Below, piece by piece: positions 42,682-51,204 of a stretch of 64,000 bases of DNA. The translations under genes and the position numbers were made by a program. The notes beneath the pieces were generated by a model. It was not told where the DNA came from and searched no databases. It was given only the letters and a program-made list of their open reading frames with translations. The DNA comes from Nocardia brasiliensis ATCC 700358 (GTDB taxonomy: Bacteria; Actinomycetota; Actinomycetes; Mycobacteriales; Mycobacteriaceae): contig NC_018681.1 of assembly GCF_000250675.2 (NCBI RefSeq), forward strand, positions 4,960,001-5,024,000, written 5' to 3'. The first letter of the stretch is position 1; the number at the start of each line of letters is the position of its first letter.

Positions 42682-43389
42682 ATGTCAGAAGACTCGAATG
42701 CCAAGCAGGACAACAACAACGGCGGGATGGATCGTCGAGCGCTGCTCGGCACCGGCGTCGCCGCCGTGGGAGCGGCTGCGCTGGGCGGCGGCCTGGTCGG
42801 GGCGGCCGCGGCGAGTCCCGCCGACCCGCCCGCGCTCGCGAGTGACGGCGCGCTCGACAGCAATCTCAACAACGCCTCCCACCTGTTCAAGTTGCGCGAC
42901 GCCGAACGGGCGAACTTCGACGGCGGATACCTGCAGGGAGCGAACGAGGACAATTTCCCTGTGCTGCAAGGCCAGAAGGGGTCGGTGTACTTCGTGCACC
43001 TGGAGGGCGGCGGCATTCGGGAACCGCACTGGCATCCCTCGGCATGGGAACTGAACTACATCATTTCCGGTAAGGCGAAGTGGACGATCCTGGGCACACA
43101 CCCGGACGGGACCTACCACAACGACGTCTTCGAGGCCGCCCAGGGCGAACTGGTCTTCGCGCCGCAGGGCTATTTCCATTACTTCGAAAATGCCAGCGCC
43201 GACGCGCCTTTGGATGTTCTCGTCGTTTTCAACACCAGCGCCAAGGAACCCAACGACGATATCGGCATCGTCGCGACCCTGAACTCGCTGCCCCGTGAGG
43301 TCCTCGCCGCGTCGTTCGGTATCCCGGTCTCGGCCTTCGCCAACGTCCCCACCGAGATCAAACCCGTGGTGATCACCCGCCACAAGTAG
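42682..43389 (+). CDS. Tat-exported single-cupin protein (oxalate-decarboxylase-like)
   Basis: 235 residues. A twin-Arg start (MDRRALLGT, about 16-24) with a hydrophobic helix and an Ala-rich end (about 48) is a Tat signal. The cupin core follows: GGGIREPHWHPSAWELNYIISG holds the two His and the Glu (split), and GYFHYFEN the third His, so one Mn/Fe site is expected. Oxalate decarboxylases have two cupins; this single-domain relative has no proven substrate. The ATG at 42682 has AGGAG upstream. Its last 17 nt overlap the 3' end of the convergent sigma-factor gene. Confidence 0.85.
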   Translation: MSEDSNAKQDNNNGGMDRRALLGTGVAAVGAAALGGGLVGAAAASPADPPALASDGALDSNLNNASHLFKLRDAERANFDGGYLQGANEDNFPVLQGQKGSVYFVHLEGGGIREPHWHPSAWELNYIISGKAKWTILGTHPDGTYHNDVFEAAQGELVFAPQGYFHYFENASADAPLDVLVVFNTSAKEPNDDIGIVATLNSLPREVLAASFGIPVSAFANVPTEIKPVVITRHK

Positions 43390-44428
43390 CCGAGCGCCCC
43401 GGGTGGCCGTCGCGACACCGGCCGCCCGGGCCGTCGACAGGCAGCAGTTCGGGGAAGCCGGGGAGGATGCGCACCGCGGGATCGTGGAACGCGACAACCC
43501 GGGCTATCCCGGCGGCCGTAACGGAAAGCACGACAATGCCGTTCGCCCGTACCACGCCGTGCTCATCCCTGCGATACACCGCGGCGGCAGGCTGGCCGTT
43601 GGCCGTGGTCGCGAACATTCGCCAATCCCCTGGGTTGCCGAGTACATACGTTTCGAGCGTGCCGATGCAGTGCCGGCGCCCGGCGTACCAATCGCGAAAC
43701 GGTGTGGCTTCCAAGGTGGCGTCCGCGCGCAGCACCTGCTCGAGCATCCGGGCGTCCGCGTGTTCGAAGGCCGCGATGTAGCCGTCGAGCAGTGCGCGTG
43801 CCCGCTGCTCTGTCGGCTCGAGCAGTCGCTCGCGCGTGGGCTCCACCTCCCGCAGGCGAATCCGAGCGCGTTGCAGGCCGCTCTTCACCGCGGCAGTGGT
43901 GGTGCCGAGGATCTCGGCGGTCTCGGCCGCGGAGAACGCCAGCACCTCGCGCAGGAGCAGAATCGCGCGCTGACGGGCGGGCAGATGCTGCAATCCGGCT
44001 ATCAGCGCCAGCCGCAGCGACTCACGGGTGATCGCGGCCGCGGCCGGGTCATCGCACACCGGGGCAAGTAGTGCGTCCGGCAACGGCGTCAACCACGCAA
44101 CCTCGCCCGGTGCAGTGGTTTTCGGCGCGCGCGGCGGGCCGGCGTACGCGTCCGCCAGGCCGGAGGGCAGTACCCGAATCCCGCGCGGAGCCGCCGCGGT
44201 CAGGCAAACGTTGGTCGCGATCCGGTACAGCCAGACCCGCAACGAGGCCCGGCCCTCGAAATCCGCCCGCGCACGCCACGCCCGAAGATAGGTCTCCTGT
44301 ACCAGATCCTCGGCGTCGTGGACGGAGCCGACCATGCGATAGCAGTGCGCCAGCAGCTCCCGCCGGAATAGCTCGGCCTCGGCGGCGAACCGGTCTTGCT
44401 GCGCCGCCCGCGTCCGCGACGTTGTCAT
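43373..44428 (-). CDS. ECF-type sigma factor with C-terminal SnoaL-like domain
   Basis: 351 residues. Sigma region 2 is at about 15-80 (LLAHCYRMVGSVHDAEDLVQETYLRAWR, split), and region 4 at about 155-205 (LPARQRAILLLREVL, ETAEILGTTTAAVKSGLQRARIRL). The C-terminal about 130 residues form a SnoaL/NTF2-like domain (LDGYIAAFEHADARMLEQVL), the layout of the TIGR02960 SigX5/SigG-like group whose tail modulates activity; no separate anti-sigma gene is needed. The start ATG overlaps the oxidoreductase stop by 4 nt, so both are coupled. The 3' end overlaps the cupin gene by 17 nt. Confidence 0.88.
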   Translation of the reverse strand: MTTSRTRAAQQDRFAAEAELFRRELLAHCYRMVGSVHDAEDLVQETYLRAWRARADFEGRASLRVWLYRIATNVCLTAAAPRGIRVLPSGLADAYAGPPRAPKTTAPGEVAWLTPLPDALLAPVCDDPAAAAITRESLRLALIAGLQHLPARQRAILLLREVLAFSAAETAEILGTTTAAVKSGLQRARIRLREVEPTRERLLEPTEQRARALLDGYIAAFEHADARMLEQVLRADATLEATPFRDWYAGRRHCIGTLETYVLGNPGDWRMFATTANGQPAAAVYRRDEHGVVRANGIVVLSVTAAGIARVVAFHDPAVRILPGFPELLPVDGPGGRCRDGHPGRSATCGG

Positions 44429-45429
44429 GCCGGGAGTGTAGGCCGCAGTGCCAATTTGCCGACGGTGCCGCGGGACTCCAGGGCCGCCAATACCTTCGGG
44501 CCCTCGGCCAGATCGTGCACCGTGGGATGCGCGGGCGCGCAGACACCGTCGGCGACAAGCCCGGACAATTCAGCCAGCACCGCACCGAAAATATCCGGTG
44601 CGGCGTCGATCAGCACGCCCATATTGAGCCCGATGACCTGAATTTGGTTCCGGTACACCAGATCCCAGTTGCTTAGCGTGGCGGTCCCGCCGGCCAGGCC
44701 GTACACCACGACCCGCCCCCTCACCCGTCGTGCCGCGCTCAGGCCGGCCTCGAGCGCGGCGCCACCCGCGGATTCAAGCACCAGATCGACGCCGCGCCCG
44801 CCGGTCAGCGCGCGCACCTCCGCGGTGAGATTTGCGCTGCGGGAGTCCACCACGTGGTCAGCGCCGCACGAGCGCACCGTTTCGTGTTTGTCCGGTGCCG
44901 CGGCGGCGATGACCGTCGCGCCGTAGTGCTTCGCGAGGTGCACCGCGGCCTGGCCGGTCGCCCCTGCCGCGGCCTGGATCAGCACGGTCTCCCCCGCGGC
45001 CAGGCCGCCCAACGGCCGCAGCGCGGCAATGGCGGTAGGCCAGTTCACGCCCAGGCCCAAAGCCTGTTCGGCAGTCCAACCGGGCGGCACCGGCTGCGCC
45101 GCGGCCGCGGGCAGCACCATGTATTCAGCGAAGGCCGCCTCGCCCACCCCGAACACGCGCGCACCCAGGGCTGGCTCGGGCACTTCCGGCCCCACCGCGA
45201 CGACTTCGCCCGCGGCCTCGAAACCCGCCAGATACGGCGGCTGCGGGCCGCCGCGAAAGGTGCCGTAGGACCGCGAGATATCGACGAAATTGACGCCGGC
45301 GGCGTCGACTCGGATCAGCACCTCGCCCGGGCCGGGCGCCGATACCGGCACGTCGACGATCACACGCATATCCAGTGGACCGTGCAGCGACGTCTGCTCC
45401 AGCGCACGCATCATGGTCGGCACTACCAC
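44425..45429 (-). CDS. quinone oxidoreductase-like medium-chain dehydrogenase
   Basis: 334 residues of the MDR superfamily, zinc-free QOR type. The catalytic half opens with LHGPLDMRVIVDVPVSAPGPGE and GVNFVDI. The NADPH site is VLIQAAAGATGQAAVHLAK, with DKHETVRSCGADHVV afterwards. It reduces quinones or alkenals. The GTG start at 45429 has AAAGGAG 9 nt upstream; a frame to 45516 is unsupported. It is translationally coupled to the sigma-factor gene, suggesting a stress function. Confidence 0.87.
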   Translation of the reverse strand: MVVPTMMRALEQTSLHGPLDMRVIVDVPVSAPGPGEVLIRVDAAGVNFVDISRSYGTFRGGPQPPYLAGFEAAGEVVAVGPEVPEPALGARVFGVGEAAFAEYMVLPAAAAQPVPPGWTAEQALGLGVNWPTAIAALRPLGGLAAGETVLIQAAAGATGQAAVHLAKHYGATVIAAAAPDKHETVRSCGADHVVDSRSANLTAEVRALTGGRGVDLVLESAGGAALEAGLSAARRVRGRVVVYGLAGGTATLSNWDLVYRNQIQVIGLNMGVLIDAAPDIFGAVLAELSGLVADGVCAPAHPTVHDLAEGPKVLAALESRGTVGKLALRPTLPA

Positions 45430-45603
45430 CGCAACCAACTCCTTTACTCGGCTCCACGCGGTCCGCCCTGCGACGGACCACATCCGTCGCCTGTGTAGAC
45501 CTCGATCACCGCGCAAAGGAATCGTTGCCCAGGTCGCGCACGCCGAACCCGGGCACGAGGAGGTCGAGCCCGGGGATCGGATGTCTGATGGGAACCGCGG
45601 CGG

Positions 45604-46245
45604 CTAGGCGTGCCCGCCGCCGAGGCCCGGCTTGTGCAATCGAGGCTGGGATTCGAAGGTGGGGCGGTCGGTGGGGCGCACCGGTTCCGGTGCGACCACG
45701 GCGCCACGGTTGTCCGTCCGGGTGGTCCGGGCGTCGACCTCGCGGCGCGCGAAGGCGATATCGCGGGCGCTGCGCACCGACAACCTACCGAGCGAGGTGG
45801 CGGCGAAGAACAGGATCAGTGCGCCGAGACCGTAGAAGAAGGTCAGTTGCAGGAGTGCCCGTTTGAAATCGGAGGACGCGACCGGCTCACCGAGGGCACC
45901 CAGGTTCAGCAGGTCCGCCAGGAACGGACCGACGACGAACCACAGACCGGCCGCCGCGGCCAGCCAACCGCCGAAACTGGCGACGAGCCGATTCCGGCTG
46001 GTCAACATCAGAAATCCGCCGACGATCGCGACCACGCCGGGCAGCACCTCGAGCCAGCCGCGCGCCGACGTCCACACCCACGAGTCGTCCGGGGTGAACG
46101 CGAAATCGAAGTACGGGCCCAGGAACGGAATCAATGCGCCCCAGATCCCCAGCAACAGCACCGCGAGCCCGCCGAGGGCGCCGCGACTGCGGGGAATCCG
46201 GAGTGCCGGGCCGCGGTCGGCAGCAACGTTGTCATCGACGTTCAT
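45604..46245 (-). CDS. multipass membrane protein, unknown function
   Basis: 213 residues. Four membrane helices: about 24-45, 65-85, 90-112, and 130-150. A hydrophilic C-terminal tail of about 55 residues follows, rich in Arg and Pro. The N-terminal half holds an aromatic loop (FDFAFTPDDSWVWTSARGW) between helices 1 and 2. The layout resembles small actinobacterial SPW-repeat-like proteins but I cannot confirm a family. The ATG 46245 has GGAGG 5 nt upstream, contained within a false earlier start at 46257. It is divergent from an AraC regulator, 118 nt away. Confidence 0.65.
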   Translation of the reverse strand: MNVDDNVAADRGPALRIPRSRGALGGLAVLLLGIWGALIPFLGPYFDFAFTPDDSWVWTSARGWLEVLPGVVAIVGGFLMLTSRNRLVASFGGWLAAAAGLWFVVGPFLADLLNLGALGEPVASSDFKRALLQLTFFYGLGALILFFAATSLGRLSVRSARDIAFARREVDARTTRTDNRGAVVAPEPVRPTDRPTFESQPRLHKPGLGGGHA

Positions 46246-46303
46246 CAGAGCCTCCATTCGTCGAAGTAACTGCTCCTACGGCCTACCCGCGCCGCACCGA
46301 CCT

Positions 46304-46318
46304 ATGCATAACCTGCAT
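46304..46318. promoter_or_regulatory. direct/inverted TGCAT repeat, possible AraC site
   Basis: ATGCA-TAACC-TGCAT (46304-46318) is both a 5-5-5 inverted repeat and a 9-bp-spaced direct repeat of TGCAT (46305-46309 and 46314-46318). It sits between the divergent membrane protein and AraC genes, 45 nt from the AraC start. Confidence 0.4.
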
Positions 46319-46363
46319 GAATGAGTCGAAACGCGCCCGTGGGGCGATGCGTAGCCTGAACGC

Positions 46364-47230
46364 GTGGGAGTTGTACACGTCGGCCGCGAGCCCGAACCGA
46401 GGTGGGATTTCGCGACCGCGGCAGCGCCGCCGGGGGCCGCGATCATCGGTTACCGCGATCTGAACGGCGGCGGGCTGGATCTGCGCGTCGCCGGGACGAC
46501 GGCGATCACCGTGGTGATCGGGTTCGGGACGCAGGACGTGCTCGTCGACGACGCGGGCGGCCGGCGCACCCTCGACAGCTTCGTGGCCGGGCTCCCCCTC
46601 GACCCGATGCGGGTGCACAGCGCACGCGCCGAGTGCGTCGAGCTGCGGCTCTCGCCGCTGCGGGCGTATTCGCTGCTCGGCGTGGCGCCCGCCGAACTTG
46701 GCCGCGGCGCCGTCGCCCTGGAGGATCTGTGGGGGCCGCGGGCCCGGCGGTTGCGCGAACAACTCGCGGCCGCCCAGAACTGGGACGAGCGTTTCGCTAT
46801 TACGAAATCGTTTCTGGCGCAGCAGGACCGGCGGTCACACACGCTCGACCCGGAGGTACTGGCGGGCTGGCACCGCATTCTTGCCGCGCGGGGACAGGTA
46901 CGGATCGGCGCGCTCGCCGAAGCTCTCGGCTGGAGTCACAAGCGACTGTGGTCGCGGTTCGAATCCCAGATCGGGCTGACGCCCAAGCGCGCGGCGATGC
47001 TGGCCCGGTTCCGGTACGCGGTCGACGGGCTGCTGGCCGGCCGCCCCGCCGCCACGGTCGCGGCGGATTCCGGCTACACCGATCAGGCCCACCTGTGCCG
47101 TGACGTGTCGATCTTCGCCGCCGATACGCCAGGAGCGTTGAAAGCCCAGTATCTGCCTGCCATCGCGCGGCACCGGTACCAAGCCTGGGGAAAATTCTTC
47201 CAATACCGCGCGACTCCCCTCGATCGATAG
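46364..47230 (+). CDS. AraC-family transcriptional regulator
   Basis: 288 residues. The N-terminal half (about 1-150) is a beta-rich sensing part. The C-terminal AraC domain (about 170-260) has the two HTH units RIGALAEALGWSHKRLWSRFESQIGL (split) and AATVAADSGYTDQAHLCRDVSIFA; TPGALKAQYLPA ends it. Effector unknown. The GTG start at 46364 is close behind an inverted/direct repeat that may be an autoregulatory site. The serine hydrolase gene starts 74 nt downstream on the same strand. Confidence 0.87.
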   Translation: MGVVHVGREPEPRWDFATAAAPPGAAIIGYRDLNGGGLDLRVAGTTAITVVIGFGTQDVLVDDAGGRRTLDSFVAGLPLDPMRVHSARAECVELRLSPLRAYSLLGVAPAELGRGAVALEDLWGPRARRLREQLAAAQNWDERFAITKSFLAQQDRRSHTLDPEVLAGWHRILAARGQVRIGALAEALGWSHKRLWSRFESQIGLTPKRAAMLARFRYAVDGLLAGRPAATVAADSGYTDQAHLCRDVSIFAADTPGALKAQYLPAIARHRYQAWGKFFQYRATPLDR

Positions 47231-47304
47231 TGGTGTTCGCCCCGGGTGGCGGTCGGCCGATCGCCACCCGGGGCTCACCCATCGACAACGAGAGGACAGC
47301 TGTC

Positions 47305-48423
47305 GTGCACAACACTTTTGATCCCGCAGCACTGCAAGCAGCCCTGGACGCCGTCCACGCCGCAGGACTGCCCGGCGCCTTCGCCGAAGTCCGGGCCGGC
47401 GACCAAACCTGGCGCGGCGCAGCCGGAGTCGCCGACCTGGCCACCGGCAGACCGGTCACCACCGAGATGCGGCACCGGGTCGGCAGCATCACCAAGACCT
47501 TCACCGCCGCCGCGGTGTTGCGACAGGTCGAGAACGGCGAAATTGCTTTGGACACACCGATCGCCCACTACCTGCCGCACCTGGTTCCCGGTCCGCGCGG
47601 CGCAGCGATCACCGTGCGGATGTTGATCAACCACACCAGCGGTCTCGCCGAATATCTACCGCTGGCCTACCCTTCGCTCGCCGCTTTCCCGGCTATCGGC
47701 AAGACGACACCGAAAAGCCTGGAGGACAACAGGTTCACCCGCTTCCACCCCGTCGAGTTGATCGAGCTGGGTGTCGGTGCGCCCGCGGTCGGCGCCCCCG
47801 GTGGTACACCCGGCGTGTACTCGAACACGAATTATCTTCTGCTGTGCCAACTTCTGGAGCTGGTCAGCGGTCTGTCCGCAGAAAAGTGCATTACCCGCGA
47901 CGTCATCAACCGCGCCGGACTGCCGGACACCGAACTCCCCACCGAGCCCTACCTCACCGGTCCACACGCCCTGCACTACGAGGCATGGTTCGGCATGTTC
48001 GATCCGCCGCGTGACTTCAGCGTCTTCGACATGTCGTGGGTCGGCCCGTCCGCCTCGCTCATCTCGACCGTCACGGATATGAACCGCTTCTATCGCCTGT
48101 TGCTGGCGGGCGCCATCGTCAGCCCGTCGTCACTGGCGCAGATGCAGCAGACCGGCCCGGTCATCTCGTTCGAGGGCAAGACCATCACCTACGGTCTCGG
48201 CCTGCACAAGCTAACCGTGCCCGGTCACGGCGTTTTCTGGGGCCACGACGGCTCCGCCTGGGGCAGCGGTGCGATGGCCATGATCAGCGCCGACGGGCAA
48301 CGGCAGCTGGCGCTGGCGGTGAACATGCAGCGGTGGAACCAGCTCGATTCCGCACAAAAGCCGCAACCACACCCCATCGACTTCGCGCTGCACGCGTTCA
48401 CCCAACTCGCACTCTGCGGTTGA
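47305..48423 (+). CDS. beta-lactamase-class-C-fold serine hydrolase
   Basis: 372 residues. The three family motifs are visible: S-x-x-K as SITK (near residue 70), Y-x-N as YSNTNY (near 172), and H-x-G as HDG (near 313), the triad of class C beta-lactamases, DD-peptidases and esterases (EstB). No signal peptide is seen, so it is likely cytoplasmic or the N-terminus is unusual. Substrate unknown. The GTG start at 47305 has GAGAGGA upstream. It lies on the same strand as, and close to, the AraC gene. Confidence 0.88.
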   Translation: MHNTFDPAALQAALDAVHAAGLPGAFAEVRAGDQTWRGAAGVADLATGRPVTTEMRHRVGSITKTFTAAAVLRQVENGEIALDTPIAHYLPHLVPGPRGAAITVRMLINHTSGLAEYLPLAYPSLAAFPAIGKTTPKSLEDNRFTRFHPVELIELGVGAPAVGAPGGTPGVYSNTNYLLLCQLLELVSGLSAEKCITRDVINRAGLPDTELPTEPYLTGPHALHYEAWFGMFDPPRDFSVFDMSWVGPSASLISTVTDMNRFYRLLLAGAIVSPSSLAQMQQTGPVISFEGKTITYGLGLHKLTVPGHGVFWGHDGSAWGSGAMAMISADGQRQLALAVNMQRWNQLDSAQKPQPHPIDFALHAFTQLALCG

Positions 48424-48614
48424 CCTGCCCGGCGGCGAGGACGCGCATGGCGTAAGTCACGAAGGGAGCCCGGGCTGCGGACTATACGATGAGCAGACAG
48501 CGGGCTGAACGAAGTCATCTTGCCCGCCCCCGATATGCGGCGTCACGGCGTTCGGCGCAACCGAGCGCGAAAGCGAACACATCCTCGTGCTGACCCGGCG
48601 AAGGGAGCGGCGGC

Positions 48615-49004
48615 TTGAATGTCCTCGGCGGCGCGGTAATGATCAACGTTCCCGATCCGGACGCTTCGGCGAAATTCATGATCGAACATCTGGATTTCAC
48701 GGAGACGATCACCGACGAGGGGCTCGCGGTGATTTTCTCCGCCGCCGCGGATTTGCATCTGGCGTTCCTGCGCGTCGGCGCGCCGGACTTCCGGCCCGAG
48801 TCCGTGGCGGGCGCCCTGAGTAAAGGAATGATCATCGTTCTCGTCGTCACCGACGTGGACGCCGAGCATTCCCGGTTGGCCGAGGCCGGCGTCGAGATCG
48901 TCACTCCGCTCGGTTTCTCGGAATGGGAAGGCAGTTCGGGCGAACGGTACTTCCAGATGCGGGACCCGAACGGTCTCATCGTCCGATTGACCGAGTGGGT
49001 GTGA
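48615..49004 (+). CDS. VOC-family (glyoxalase-like) protein
   Basis: 129 residues, one VOC subunit: MINVPDPDASAKFMIEHLDF (about 9-28), MIIVLVVTDVDAEHSRLAEAG, and a final RYFQMRDPNGLIVRLTEWV (split) strand pair with the DPNG turn. It would act as a dimer with two active sites. Enzymatic type cannot be assigned. The TTG start at 48615 is supported by GGGAGCGG 6-7 nt upstream; ATG 48639 is the alternative. It is convergent with the LGFP gene, 10 nt apart. Confidence 0.8.
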   Translation: MNVLGGAVMINVPDPDASAKFMIEHLDFTETITDEGLAVIFSAAADLHLAFLRVGAPDFRPESVAGALSKGMIIVLVVTDVDAEHSRLAEAGVEIVTPLGFSEWEGSSGERYFQMRDPNGLIVRLTEWV

Positions 49005-49014
49005 ACCGGATCGG

Positions 49015-49779
49015 TCAGCGGGGCGGCTGCCATTCGATGCGGCCGCCCTGGAAATCCTGGGCGCGGCCGTCGTTGTAGTCGTACTCGTCGCTGATCGGGT
49101 ACCCGTAGCGGCCGTTCTCCCAGTTCTGGCTCGCCCAGATCTCGCGGATCGCGCCGACCACCGCGCGGGCGCCGGTATCGGCCGACCAGTAGATCGAGCC
49201 GCCCTCGAAATGCTGGCCCGCGCCGTTGTTCTTCGCACGGAATTCGTCGGTGGCGGGGAACCCGAGCCTGCCGTCCTCCCAGGACATCGTCGCCCACTTG
49301 TCGCGGATCGCGCCCCAGGTGTTGTGCGCACCGGTGGCCCGGGACCAATGGATGGTGCCGCCCTCGAAGTGGTTGAAACGCCCAGGTTTCCGGGTGGGCA
49401 TTTCCCGGCTGGTCGGATACCGCAGAGCGCCGTCCTCCCATCCGAGTTCACCCCATTTGGCGCGGATCGCACCGCCGATCTGATTGGCATGTCCGTCGGA
49501 AACCAGCGGATGCCAATAGATCGAACTGTCCTTCTCGAACGCCTGCCAGCGCCCGCCGCGGGAAGCGTCGGACTCCGGGTTCACCGCGATACCGAAGAAG
49601 GCGACGCCGCCGGCCGCATCGTATTCGATGCGGATCGCACCGTAGATCGGATATGGTTGCGCGGCGGATTCGGCGGGAACCAGGGCGAAGCTGGTGAACA
49701 CCGCCAGAATGGTGGCAGCCCGAGCTACTCGAACGACGCTACGCCGACCATGTTTCGAATTTCGCGGACCAGTTGACAT
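49015..49779 (-). CDS. secreted LGFP-repeat protein
   Basis: 254 residues. A Sec signal peptide (about 1-41) ends in SAAQP. Four LGFP-type repeats of about 50 residues follow, each with a GGAI(R/K)xKWxxLxWEDGxLxxP-like unit and a FEGGxIYWSxxTGA unit (for example GAIRDKWATMSWEDGRLGFP). LGFP repeats occur in mycolyltransferases and other envelope proteins of mycolic-acid bacteria and are thought to anchor to the cell wall. No catalytic domain is attached. Confidence 0.9.
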   Translation of the reverse strand: MSTGPRNSKHGRRSVVRVARAATILAVFTSFALVPAESAAQPYPIYGAIRIEYDAAGGVAFFGIAVNPESDASRGGRWQAFEKDSSIYWHPLVSDGHANQIGGAIRAKWGELGWEDGALRYPTSREMPTRKPGRFNHFEGGTIHWSRATGAHNTWGAIRDKWATMSWEDGRLGFPATDEFRAKNNGAGQHFEGGSIYWSADTGARAVVGAIREIWASQNWENGRYGYPISDEYDYNDGRAQDFQGGRIEWQPPR

Positions 49780-49885
49780 GGCCCCTCCTTATGCCCCCGG
49801 ATAATGCCTCCATTTTACTTGCGCCCGAGGACTTTCGACAGGGGTCGACCGGGAAGGAACGAAATCCGCTGTCCGCGTTGCCCAC

Positions 49886-50323
49886 TCAAGCGTAGGGGTC
49901 GGTGATCGCGCGCAACCGGGTCATCGTTCGACGCAATTGGCGCATGCTCGCGGGTCCGAGTTGCTCGGCCCATTCCATCTGCACCTGCTCGGCGACCGAG
50001 TTCGCGTACGTCGCGCCCGCTTGCCCGCGCGCGGTCAGCCGGACGAGGCGGGCGCGACCGTCGCTGGGGTCCGCGACGCGTTCCACGTAACCGGCACGTT
50101 CCAGTTGGTCGACCAGGAAGCCCGCGGTCTGCTTGGTCACCTGAGCCCGCTCGGCCAGTTCGGTGAGCCGGGTGCCCGCCGCACCGATCTGCGCGACGAT
50201 CCGGCCCTGCGCGACGGTGAGGTCGCCGTAGCCGGACTCCGCCAGCGCCGCGAAGACCCGGTTCTCCATCGATCGGTAGGCGATCATCATCAGCAGACCC
50301 ACGTTGAGCTGCTCGTCTGCCAT
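49886..50323 (-). CDS. MarR-family regulator
   Basis: 145 residues. The winged HTH (about 30-100) has LTVAQGRIVAQIGAAG, TRLTELAERAQVTKQTAGFLVDQLE (split) and the wing VADPSDGRARLVRLT with the MarR-typical DxRxRxV. The start ATG 50323 has AAGGAG upstream; an in-frame ATG at 50338 is less likely. It is divergent from a mycothiol-type isomerase-fold gene (76 nt), with a partial palindrome between them. The ligand is unknown. Confidence 0.88.
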   Translation of the reverse strand: MADEQLNVGLLMMIAYRSMENRVFAALAESGYGDLTVAQGRIVAQIGAAGTRLTELAERAQVTKQTAGFLVDQLERAGYVERVADPSDGRARLVRLTARGQAGATYANSVAEQVQMEWAEQLGPASMRQLRRTMTRLRAITDPYA

Positions 50324-50346
50324 CACGCTCCTTGACATTAGTACGA

Positions 50347-50371
50347 GAGACTGACGATACTAGTCAGAGTC
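50347..50371. promoter_or_regulatory. MarR-type operator candidate
   Basis: CTGAC-GATACTA-GTCAG (50351-50367), an inverted repeat with a 7-nt spacer. Outer GA (50347) and TC (50370) extend it to 7 of 9 paired positions per arm. It lies 24 nt upstream of MarR and 29 nt upstream of the divergent gene. Confidence 0.5.
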
Positions 50372-50399
50372 ACTGACCAATGCTAGCGGGAGGTGCGTT

Positions 50400-51047
50400 A
50401 TGCCGACCGAACAAGTCACGCTGGACCGCGAAGGCAGCTGGCGGGTCATCGAAGCCCAGCGCCGCGCGATCGCCGCCCTGCTCACCGAACTGACTCCCGG
50501 CGAATGGGAAAGCCCCTCGCTGTGCGCCGGATGGCGCGTTCGCGACGTCGCCGCACATCTGGCCCTCACCCCGCAGGTCCCCTCGATCCGGGCGATGATC
50601 ACCGCCGCGGCCCGGGCGCGCGGGAACTACAATCGGATGATCGACCAGCTCACCACCGACTACGCCGAACATCCTGTCGCACAGCTTATTTCGGATATCG
50701 ACGAGCACGCGGCGGACCGTTCTCTGCCGAAACTCACCAACTACCGCAACATCCTGTTCGACACGATGGTGCACGGTCAGGACATCGCGATTCCGCTCGG
50801 CCGCACCCTCGACCTGCCGCCATTCGCCGCGGCCGTCGCCACCCAGCGCGCCGCCACCATCGGCTGGCCGGTCTTCGCCCGGCATCGCCTCGACGGCATC
50901 CGCCTGTGCGCCACCGACATCGACTGGTCCTACGGCACCGGCCGAGAAATCCACGGCCCCATCAAAGCCCTGCTCCTCTTCGCCACCGGCCGCACCGCCC
51001 TGCACCACCACCTCACCACCGAAGGCCTCCCCCTCCACCAGGATTGA
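50400..51047 (+). CDS. maleylpyruvate-isomerase-like (mycothiol-dependent fold) protein
   Basis: 215 residues. The N-terminal four-helix DinB/MDMPI domain is visible: TPGEWESPSLCAGWRVRDVAAHLAL (split) with its metal-binding His, and MVHGQDIAIPLGR holding a second His-x3-D. Enzymes of this fold use mycothiol, the actinobacterial thiol, or only a metal. The substrate here is unknown. ATG 50400 has GGGAGG 6 nt upstream. It is the likely target of the divergent MarR. Confidence 0.82.
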   Translation: MPTEQVTLDREGSWRVIEAQRRAIAALLTELTPGEWESPSLCAGWRVRDVAAHLALTPQVPSIRAMITAAARARGNYNRMIDQLTTDYAEHPVAQLISDIDEHAADRSLPKLTNYRNILFDTMVHGQDIAIPLGRTLDLPPFAAAVATQRAATIGWPVFARHRLDGIRLCATDIDWSYGTGREIHGPIKALLLFATGRTALHHHLTTEGLPLHQD

Positions 51048-51204
51048 CCAGCCGGACGGAGGGGAGGTTCGGCCGGTTGGGGGATGGCCGGGGGCGGCGG
51101 GGCGGGCCTACGCTCAGCGCGATCACCGCTCCGGCGCACGGACGGAGCGGTGATCTGTTCTCGCGGTGCGTAATTCGCACCCCTGCAAGGTGATGAGGGT
51201 AGGC

